DNA of 64,000 bases from Heliocidaris tuberculata (Eukaryota; Echinodermata; Echinoidea; Camarodonta; Echinometridae), in assembly GCA_025618425.1 (NCBI GenBank), contig CM046832.1, positions 54,736,993 to 54,800,992 of the forward strand, read 5' to 3'. The notes under the pieces are model-generated. The model did not search any database and had not been told where the DNA came from. It worked only from the letters and a program-made list of their open reading frames with translations. A program made the translations under genes and the position numbers. Of this stretch, positions 54,906 through 64,000 are shown in pieces; position 1 is the first letter of the stretch, and every line of letters starts with the position of its first letter.

Positions 54906-55829
54906 ATGCAACTACCAACGACACCTGTACAACACTGTGGAATATCAGACCTGAAGCAAGCATATACTTTGGCAATTTATTCCTTTGCGTTTGAGAGATT
55001 CATTCAGGACGTGATGCGATTACTACATCGGACACGGGCTATTATCACCCTCATAGATGGTGTCCTCTGGAATCTATGGTCTTTTCTTTGGTTTGCTCTA
55101 GATGATCGCTATTCATGTTCTGTCATGACACAAATCTTTATGTTTCCTTCTCGTTTTGCCACAGTAATGATCATGATATGTCTCTGTAGCATCAACATTA
55201 ACCTGTACCTTCTGATCAGCAGACCAATGCACTGTCACATGATCGTTACCCTAAAACGGGTGAAAATTGCTTTCGGTTTCCTCATTTTCACTGTACTTTT
55301 AATCTGTGGATATAACTTTTCAGTACCATACTCTCCATTTGTCAGGCTTCGTATCGAACCATGTGTTTTCAAAACGAAAATTATAAAACATGTAAAGGAA
55401 AACGGACTTGAAGTTGTGAATGCGGTTACTCTTCTTGCACCAATTCTCTTTACCCTTGGATTGTCGTCAGCGGTCTATATCAAACTTTTGATAATTGCTA
55501 GAAAGCAAGTGCAAAGGGTTAAAGACATCGAGATGCGTATTGCTCCGGAAAATCTGTCTGATCTGCAAGGCCAGCAGAAGAAACCTGGATCTCCTGGACG
55601 ATTCAAAGGAGTGGTCACTGTGTCCCTTCTCTCAGGCTCATTCCTCGCAGTATGGACACCCTTATGTGTGTCCTATTTGATCCCAGGTGCCTCTTCAGGT
55701 ATCTGGGTGAACATTCTGGACAAGTTGACCTCGTTGAGCTGCTGGGTACAACCAATTGTGTATTTACTTACTAACGAAGAGGCAAAACTGATTTGGGTCA
55801 GTTTTATACAAAACCGCTATAGACTTTGA
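54906..55829 (+). pseudogene. GPCR paralogue 3, TM1 lost by a 35-base deletion
   Basis: The ancestral start (ATG at 54902) reads MNATTNDTCTTLWNIRPEAS and hits a stop inside TM1, because 35 bases present in the intact gene are missing. An overlapping ATG at 54906 opens the other frame. After 32 novel residues it enters the receptor frame at FIQDVMRLLHR and continues undisturbed through TM2-TM7 (NLY at the DRY position, VWTPLCVSYL, QPIVY) to 55829. The 307-codon ORF could make a six-pass protein. Whether that is functional cannot be told, so I call it a probable pseudogene. ICL3 and TM5 are complete, unlike paralogue 2. Confidence 0.8.
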
Positions 55830-55984
55830 TGGGAAATTAGGAAAGAATAAAGGAAAGGGAAAAGTGGAATGAAACTTATTGAATAATTATGGTGTCGTTT
55901 TGTTTTTATCGTAGAAAAAGATGCCTGTGCCAGACATTTAAAATTTCCGCCCATGAGCTTCTATTAATTTTACTGTAAGTAATA

Positions 55985-56115
55985 TGTGGAGGTGTCGTGG
56001 TCAAGTGGAAAAGTCACTGGAATGTGAAACGTATGATACGGGGTTCGAATTCCTGTTGAGGGATTCCTGTTTAGCATGTTTAGGGAATGTCCTTTTGCAA
56101 GGTATTTGCCAGAAG
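55985..56115 (+). mobile_element. tRNA-derived SINE, plus strand
   Basis: GGAGGTGTCGTGGTCAAGTGG (box A-like) and GGGGTTCGAATTCC (box B) in the right order, followed by a TTTTGCAAGGTATTTGCC tail similar to that of the 44.7-kb SINE. It begins about 155 bases past the stop of GPCR paralogue 3. Confidence 0.65.
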
Positions 56116-58970
56116 GGAAAACAAATCCTTGAATGCCTGAGCGCATTATCATGGTAGCCCGACTAAAGGTGGGACAATAATTTGATGGCAGAGCCATCAG
56201 GAAGAATAGTTTTAGTACTGATGAGGCCATTCTTGGTAAATATGACCATATTATTTCTATTTTTATCAACGGAGCCAAATTGAGACTATCGCTGAAATAT
56301 GTTGTAATCGAATCACAACACACTTTGAGCGCGCTCTCTCTCTCTCTCCTCTCTCTCCTTTCTTTCACACAATGACATACACACAATATACAGAACCAAC
56401 ATGCAAATCACTCATCGTTGATAACCGAAGTATCTCCTATTCAAATGTAGTAATAGACAGTATATCTCGATTGAATATGAGTAAGGTGAAGTGGATCTGG
56501 ACAAGACCTTTTGAAAACTTTAGTCTAGTGAAGTATCCTTAGCAGCATAGTTATGAAAAGGATATCATTAGACAGGATACAAGCTACTCTTTAACCATGA
56601 ATTAATTTACAAGATCACAGAGGTTATTACATCTTGATACCAAATTTGGGTATACTGTTTATACGTTCTGTGAATGGGTTATAGATTCAAAACTAAATAT
56701 TTCTATGATTGTATTGAACATTTAGACTCCACTTATTTCACACTTCCATTATCATGTAAGGCCGCGGGATTGAGTGGCATTTTCATATTCAAGTCTGTCC
56801 AGTAAAAGTGAAACTAATGCGGACACGATTTATTTCTGAGAAAATCAAGATCCTTTGTCGACAGGAAATACAGTAGCACAATGAGCGGATGCACATAGCA
56901 GTATGACTCATTATTAACAAGATGTGCATGGAGGAACTTAGAAAACCCCGTCAGATGACCCAGATGTCCGTTGGTTGACCAACGCTTCACTAATGAAACT
57001 AAAATGCAAAGATAAGTCTTTAAGCTATAATCCTTAACCTAATGTAACTTGCAACCTAATCCCAACCCTAACCCTAACCATAACCATATGCGTTCGTCGT
57101 CCATGTAAATATACCTTATTGGTGGGGAATTATAAAGTTAAGCACAATATATTACATTTTCGCCATTTATTATACTAAAGTAAAGCTTTGATAACTGGCA
57201 AAGTATAAACATAAATCCGTGGAGCTGCAACTATCTCATATTTGAAAAAAAAAACCCATGTGGAAGAAATAATTATGAAGGCGATGCTCTGCGGCCACTA
57301 TAGCTCGCTAAGTTTTAAATCGGATATTTACTAAATTTTTGCATATGAATACCACTTGAGATGCCTCTATATAACTAGAAAGATGATAATTTTCTCATTC
57401 ATTTTAATGACTACACGTAATCCTATACTAAAGGGGTCTATAAAATACAAGCCGAGCTTTTCAATAAACTGCTCCACTTATCTTTCTTTGCTATGCCTAA
57501 TTTTACCGAAATTACGATAGTACAACTGTTTATTATGTGTAATAATATCTTTTTTCCCGTGAACATCGTCTTAATGTAATTTTGTTTGATATTACGTCAT
57601 GTTTGTTATGTAATAAAAATACATTTGTGGAAAACAAACAAACCTACCCTTACCTACATATAGTTGTGTTTGAGACTATTTGTGTCTTTTGGTATCATTG
57701 TTAATTACTCAAACTAAAATAATCAATAACTTAGTCTTTTGAAAGGTCTGTACTTGAAGTCAATATATACTAATGTTATATGATTGTATCTGGTTAATTG
57801 AATAAGGTATTTTCTATGTAAAGGATTTGTATTCAAATAAAGACAGCTAAATGATTGAAGTAGAACAAAAAGAAACTAAACAAAAAAAGTAATTTACATT
57901 AGTATAATGTAAATTATTTTATTATCATCTCATCTAATCGATTGATATTGATACCTCTATCATGTTTTACTATGTTTCTGCATTTAGTTTCGTTGTCAAC
58001 TATTTTTACATTGTTAACTGCACCATTGTTACTTTGAAATAGAGAATGAAATAGAATAAAAATCTAAATCAAAAATCTATGTATAATTCGTTAAATACAT
58101 GAGAGATGCATTGTATATAAGACATAGAATTATCCATATCGAATGCATATTGGACAAATAAGTGAGTAAAGTTAAATAAAATCAATCTAATAAAATCAAA
58201 AGAGCAATTTATGAGAAGGGTTTCCATTTAAACGCTTTTATATTTCATTTATAGTTCATATTTTTTCCTTGAACTAAATAAACTTATCTCGTATTTGTGC
58301 ATTATGTGCCAAAATCTGTATTGTAAGAGTGCTTTATGATATCTACGATATATTTTGACAGGAACTTCTATCAGTACGCTATAATATTGATGCTTCAAAA
58401 ACCCCGTAATTCAAACTTATTCCTATTTTGAAAACCTCAAAACCGTATTCCTGTTTATTATGCAATAGCCACAACAACTTCCCGGCTTTTCAATAGCCAG
58501 TTGCACCAAGGTGCACCCAATCATGTCAATTGTACCACAAGTACAAAACATACTGTAACCTTTCACACGGAAAGAAATTTTGTATTTGTATTATTCATTG
58601 TGTATTTGTTTATGATCAAAGTAAATATGCTTGGGGTAGGCGGTTCTATTATTATTGCTGGCAAACTACGCAGAGATTTATGGTACTCGTATACGTCAGC
58701 TTAAACATGCACAACCTTTATGGACGATAAAATATAATCGTACGTGTATGGAGATATGATTTTAATGGAGGAGATAACGCCTCTGGCTTCAAATAACTCC
58801 ATTCCCCTCTTACTCTCCCTCTCTCTCTCTGTCTACCCCACTCTCCCTCTTTCTCTCCCTCTTTCTCTCTGAAGTCACACTGCATTATTCAGCATTTTAT
58901 CACACCGACTTTCTTTGTCACGTGGTACATCATGCATGCACGTGATATTGGTTATTGTCATGTGAGCTGA
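56116..58970. other. Intergenic, LINE tail and telomere-like run
   Basis: A (CT)n run is at 56333-56360. A short CCCTAACCCTAACCATAACC-like run is at 57060-57085. A LINE 3' tail (57960-58075) matches 41.9-42.0 kb. (CT)n tracts are at 58808-58870. No gene seen. Confidence 0.5.
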
Positions 58971-58974
58971 CAGT

Positions 58975-58975
58975 G

Positions 58976-59012
<37 letters not shown>

Positions 59013-59062
59013 CGGTGAAATCGTTTCCTTTTATAAATACCAATCGTTCATGATTTCAGCTC
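58975..59062 (+). promoter_or_regulatory. Core promoter of the cathepsin L-like gene
   Basis: A (GA)n tract (58980-59009) is followed by TATAAAT at 59032-59038. Transcription would be expected about 25-30 bases further on, near 59062 (TCAGCTCACTCC). GA tracts are common next to animal promoters. A short leader and a splice donor follow. Confidence 0.6.
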
Positions 59063-59103
59063 ACTCCACGACTCGTCCTCTCCTACTCAACTTCACACAC
59101 AAG
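59062..59103 (+). other. Noncoding exon 1 of the cathepsin L-like gene
   Basis: CTTCACACACAAG then donor GTAAGC at 59104. The start is inferred from the TATA box. It is joined to the acceptor at 62871-62872. There is no ATG in the spliced leader. Confidence 0.5.
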
Positions 59104-61282
59104 GTAAGCATATTTCATTTGTGGTACTTTGGTTCTATATACTTCTGACATGGACAACGTGTTACAGTCTGTAACTTACAGACTTTCCATCTATTCCCTT
59201 AACTGAATATGTGGTTGAACGAAACAGAGGAAAATAACAGATCAAATCATGAGCTGTATAATAATTTTTGATATTCGTATAGCTTTGAAACTGTGCACTG
59301 ATTCTGCTTCCTGCTCAATATGATTTGTAAATTGTCTTTTTGTCAAGCACACTATCTTACATCTACATCTATTCTCATAAAACGTCAAGGTTTTTTGGAA
59401 TGGATTTATAAATTTGATCTGTACTTGAATACACCATGCAATTACAGCAGCCTGTCTGTATAAAAACCTTTTTCATAATTATATTCAGTTTGAGTAAAGT
59501 ACAATATTATATAAATTTGCAAAGATCGAGTTGAATCTCCCTTTCTGCAGCATAGCAAAGCATTGTGTTTCCTATGTGTGTAAACAATGTAGTAAGAATA
59601 ATATAACAAATAAGCTTAAAATAATGACTAAATCTAAAACTTCTTACATAAATTTAATATTTTTTTATTACAAAACGCTGGAACCAAATTTGGTCATGTT
59701 GAAAATAATTTTTGCACATTCAAAGAGAAGGATAAGTTCTGGGAAAGGTAAAAAAATAATGTGTGAGCTTTTTCATTCCTATTATATCAGTTTGGAAGAA
59801 CATGATCATAGTAGAAATGTCCCCTGAAAAAACATTGCTTCAAATGCCCTCATATTCAAAATATGACGAGAAATAGCTGAAGTGTTCGGACCGAACATCC
59901 ATGCGACACGTCTGCGCAGTCCCATAACCATTCCTTTGTGCAGTATATGTGCCTTTCAGCGGTATTGGGTCAATTTCCTATTGATAATTCCAAGGGGAGC
60001 TCCTCGGCCTATACCACTCCATGGTGGGATTCCCTATATTCCTGTGATTTCCTAGATCCCCCACCCCGAATGATGTCTACAGATCGGTTTAGACTGTAAT
60101 AAAGGAATATATATATTTAAGGCGAATAACATGTTTCCCGCGGTATGAGGGCTATTTTCCCCATTCATGTCTATCTAATTGATGATAAAATGCCCCCTAA
60201 AACTACCCCGCCCAAAAACAGAATATAAAAGAAATTACTTTGCATATGTTGGAGCCAGTTTATTTAAAGGAGAATTAACCCTAGAATATGAAAGTACTTA
60301 TGTTCAAAGGCGTAATATATTCTTAATCATTGACCTGTATCACTTTAGAAATGAAATATCAGAAAAGGGTTTAAATCAAGCCAATCTAGCACACGGTATC
60401 ATCTGCTAACACTTTACATGGGGGCTGCCATTTTCTTGATGATATGGAGTTGTACATGAACCACTGGAAATCGTTCCGGTCAGGAAGATATTTCTAATCC
60501 TAGAGCTAAATTGCTTCTCTTCATTACAAAAAAATCCCCATATATGATGAAAAATACATAACAGGTGTATACATATATTCTAAAATTTGAAATTTATAGT
60601 TTTCTTTTTAAATTCTCTGGTTTTGCTAAATAAAAATCAATTTCTTGGGCTTGCCTGGCAGAGCAGAACATAATTTATATAACGCGTATTCTGACTATTG
60701 AAGTCCATGATCTTAAAGCAGGTGAATTCATAGTTTGTCACTATTGACGCTCCGGAAAGTTGTCATCGGTAAATTTGAATTAAATTGTTCCGTCTCGTAC
60801 GTCATAGTATCAAGAAAATAGATTTATATTTAGTAAAATGGTAATTTTCAAAGAAATATAAAACACATTTTCGTTTTTAGAATATATGTATATATCTTTT
60901 AAATATTTTAATGCAAAACTACGTAGGACAACAGGAAGGAATAGATTACATCTTTGAATATAAGCACATTTCTGTTTTGAGGTTAATTCCCCTTTAATGC
61001 ACTCCTCATGCTCAGATGTGTCCATCTCTTTATAAGTTTAAAAACCTATGCAAGCTTTAAATATTGACACAATGGAATTGTAACATTGATATTCAAATAT
61101 GTACATTTTATAATACCATTAATTTACTCTCAATTTTTGTAATTTACCATGTTACCTAATTGGTATGTATTTTGTATTTTCATTTATAATGATTTGTTAA
61201 ACTGCAGGGCGCCTTTGGAAAGCAGTTTTGCATAACTGAACAGGCCAACCCTGCAGTATAAAAATGAAGGAGACAAAATGAA

Positions 61283-61337
<55 letters not shown>

Positions 61338-62872
61338 AATTTCTTATTTTCAGGAGATTTAAAGAAGAGAGTATGGTGCTAAAACTGGCCCCGCATAACA
61401 GCGAAAGAGAAAACGCAGAAAGATACATATATATTATACATGAATCTTTTTTTTTTTTCTTATTATTTCTTTTTTGCTTTGACCTCTGGCTCTATATTTC
61501 CCATCTTTGTATCTGTAAATTCTACTATAATAATATGGTTTACAGATACAGGGCTGGAAAATACAAAGCCAGAGCTCAATGGAAAAAAAACAATGAAATA
61601 GAGGGAAATGGGAATAGAAAGACGGTGAAATGTAAATCAACAGTGAGAGTTGAGTAGAACTTATAGATAGAGATGAATAAAAATAAAGACAGGGAAATGG
61701 AGGGGGAGGGGGAAGAGGAGAGAGAGAGAGAGAGAGAGAATGTTCAATTAAATTTCGATTTGTAACCTAACGAATCATGTAATCTAAACTAGGTAAATGC
61801 GCGTGTCGGAGAGGATGTTTCCACGGAAATAACAGAGTTTTGATTGCCAACCTAAAATGACATCTTGCCTATCAAAGTAGAGGATGAGGCTCAAAGTCCA
61901 TGTAGGCCTATTATGTACGCTGTAAAGACAACTCTATGCAGCAATATGCCTGCAATATGGAAGTGGTTGTGTTTCACTTCATTTCCCACTCTGTGATACA
62001 GTCCATATCAAAATTATTCTTCACATATTCAGCACAATTCTCCCCCAACATGTTTTACATGATATTACCTTCCTCTTTGTCCTTCTGTAAAAACACATGC
62101 GAATCTTATGAAAAAAAGGGGGCCAAAAGCTGAACCGTGTATTACGATATTTTCCCCCAAGTTCCTGCCAGTGCATGTCAGTCCAGAGTTATGTCAGATA
62201 TTTGCATAAAGCGCTGTAGCATACTGTCTTTTTTTTTTCTCAAAATGGCTGTGTGTGGGCGTGTGTGTATGTGTCTTTGTGTGTAAGGGTGGGGTTGATA
62301 AGAATTTAGTAAGAGGAGCACTTTTGAAACCATCACGTGGGACATCCCCCCCCCCCCCCCCGTGTGAGAAATAGTTGCATTATTTTGTCATCGTTATTTC
62401 CCTTTTTTAAACACAATATATTTTTTCTACCCTTTTTTTTGTCCATGACATTTCCTGTACCATCGTGTCTATATCACTTTCTCAGTAATTCGAAATTTAT
62501 GACAATTTTGATCAAAATGTTACAAAGAAATGCTTTGATCGGGCAGACCGTTCGTGGTATTTGTACGCATTATCTGGTTGTTAAGAATATACTGTAGATT
62601 GCAATCGATGACTGGTGCACGCTGCGATAAAAAAACAAAAAACAAACAAAACAAAACAAAATAAAACAAAACAAAAACAAAAACAAAAAACCCCCATAAA
62701 GATTGTGAATAATTTTGCAGTTCTTCCAAATATCTGTTAGTTGAAACTGTTATAGTTCAAATTTCAGTTGATTTTTTTTTTTTTTTTTTTTTTTTGTTCT
62801 TCAAAGCATTTTATAGTTGAAGCTTAATGACTTTTGAACATGAATATCTCTTTATTTTAACCTTTTCCTCAG
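59104..62872. other. Intron 1 of the cathepsin L-like gene
   Basis: 3.8 kb of noncoding sequence. It contains a repeat (59816-59935) shared inversely with 13720-13815, a TTAA-ended foldback at 60264-60997, a (TA)n run at 61289-61334, a (GA)n run at 61714-61738, poly-C at 62346-62361, an (AAAAC)n stretch at 62630-62690 and poly-T at 62770-62795. Confidence 0.6.
60264..60997. mobile_element. Diverged TTAAAGG foldback
   Basis: The left end TTAAAGGAGAATTAACC and the right end GGTTAATTCCCCTTTAA are inverted. The inner segments (AGTACTTATGTTCAAAGG and TCTTTGAATATAAGCACATT) also pair loosely. It is older than the other TTAA-ended elements here. Confidence 0.6.
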
Positions 62873-62889
62873 CCGTTCTTGAAAAGACG

Positions 62890-63869
62890 ATGAAGTCTTT
62901 GATCATCGTATTACTGACCGTGGTTGGAGCCCTTGGGGCTCGACTCCGATCACGTGATTTGGATGAGGAATGGAAGGCATGGATGGACTTCCATGGTAAG
63001 GAGTACAGCAACATGGCCGAGGAGATGGAGAGACGAATGATCTGGGAAGATAACCTCAGGACTATTACCAAGCACAATCTCGAACACAGCAGAGGCGAGA
63101 AGACCTACCGCCTCGGCATGAACGCGTTCGGAGATATGGTAACATAATTACAGGCCTTGTTGATGTATCTGTAATGCTTGCTCCCTGTCACATTGCACAA
63201 TAAAAAATCCCTTAGAAATGAAGGAGATTGAGAGCATGATTAAAGTTTGGTATTTCAAGTTTTAGTAACTTGGTATATAGTTTAAAGAATATAGGCGTAC
63301 AAGGCGGGACGCTGGGGGGGGGGGGGGGTGGGAGGTGACTGCATGCGCAGCCCCCTGAGGATTTTGAAAGTGCCGCTATTCGTGCAACCACCACCTTATT
63401 CGGACAGCAAGGTGCCCGAATATCTTCATATCTGAGCAGTCTTATGCCCTAATATATAATTTTCATTTTTAAAATGTCAAGAATTTAGAAACTGAAAATT
63501 TGATATGAGGGCAAAAATTGTCACCCTCTCGCGAAAATGTGCCCCTACGCCTGTGTTGAAGAATAAGCTATACACAAGACTATGGAACTTTCTTTGTATT
63601 TAAATACTCAACATTATTTCTTCTCTCAGTATTGTCGTGTAACACTCACATGCGCTCAAGTCAACCATTAGCAACATACACTGATTTTTAATATATGACC
63701 TTTCCGAACGCAGACCAATGCTGAGTTTGTAGCAACTAGGACCATGAGGATGAACAATGGACCACCAAAGGTCCGCCATGGGTCCACCTTTCTCCCGTCC
63801 GAGTACCTGCAGCTTCCAGACGCTGTCGATTGGAGGACCAAAGGATACGTCACCCCTATCAAAGATCAG
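62890..63869 (+). CDS. Cathepsin L-like cysteine protease, 5' part
   Basis: Two coding exons are visible: 62890-63138 and 63714-63869 (AG/GT, phase 0). The gene leaves the window after 135 codons. Residues 1-17 are a signal peptide (MKSLIIVLLTVVGALGA). An inhibitor I29 propeptide follows: EEWKAWMDFHGKEYS, an ERFNIN motif (EEMERRMIWEDNLRTITKHN, with Trp for the usual Phe) and GMNAFGD (GNFD type). Exon 3 gives the maturation boundary (about LPDAVDWR) and ends GYVTPIKDQ, just before where the active-site Cys segment should begin. Family enzymes are papain-fold lysosomal or secreted proteases made as zymogens. The upstream in-frame ATG at 62827 lies before the splice acceptor and is rejected as start. 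Cathepsin L versus K/S/V-type cannot be decided from this part. Confidence 0.9.
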
Positions 63870-64000
63870 GTATTGTAAATACGTTTCCCATGTGGTTTAG
63901 GTCGTTGGTTCTTGATTCAAAACGGATAAGAAAGGACTGTTGGGGCTTCCGTAATGCTCTACCCTGCTTTGACTTCTTTTCCTCCACGTGGAGTACTCAA

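Noticed and set aside
62827..62889. Upstream in-frame ATG for the cathepsin L-like gene
   Set aside because: It lies before the splice acceptor (TTTTCCTCAG at 62872). The ATG at 62890 gives a proper signal peptide at once.

Overview
The window is animal genomic DNA: AT-rich, spliced genes, and very dense in small inverted-repeat transposons, microsatellites and LINE/SINE debris. An echinoderm, most likely a sea urchin, fits best. The reasons are the many foldback elements ending in TTAAAGGG, a local cluster of intronless rhodopsin-like GPCRs of the kind that expanded in sea urchins, and the intron-rich housekeeping gene. The species call is an inference.

Layout: (1) 1-8.9 kb is mostly non-genic repeat debris: several foldback elements, piggyBac-like MITEs with TTAA ends, and one possible promoter/first exon near 5.2-5.5 kb. 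(2) 8.9-22.7 kb, minus strand, is an hnRNP A/B-type gene. It has two RRM exons, a very large Gly/Arg/Pro-rich exon, three further exons that are all phase 1-1, a short exon holding the stop and a PY-type nuclear import signal, and two probable 3' UTR exons with a polyadenylation signal. Its introns are full of MITEs. The first coding exon was not found. (3) 23-31 kb is a nest of inverted repeats inserted in one another, including a hairpin-ended family also present at 4 kb. (4) 31.4-55.8 kb, plus strand, holds five loci of one rhodopsin-like GPCR family: one intact (37.45 kb), one lacking TM5 (51.4 kb), one lacking most of TM1 (54.9 kb), and two decayed relics (31.5 and 39.8 kb). It also holds two hAT-like elements, a 1.4-kb tandem/foldback satellite, a degenerate APE-type LINE (minus strand, 47.6-50.5 kb), and tRNA-derived SINEs. 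(5) 56-64 kb carries the 5' part of a cathepsin L-like cysteine protease gene on the plus strand: TATA box, noncoding exon 1, and two coding exons. The gene runs off the right edge just before the active-site cysteine.

The genes do not form one pathway. The most notable biology is: (a) the GPCR family, in which the DRY arginine, the TM2 aspartate and the NPxxY asparagine are all replaced in every copy; (b) the modular phase-1 exons and 3' UTR introns of the hnRNP gene, which suggest isoform and NMD control; and (c) several foldback families with target-site evidence, including one whose terminal hairpin stems differ in sequence between copies but keep their pairing.
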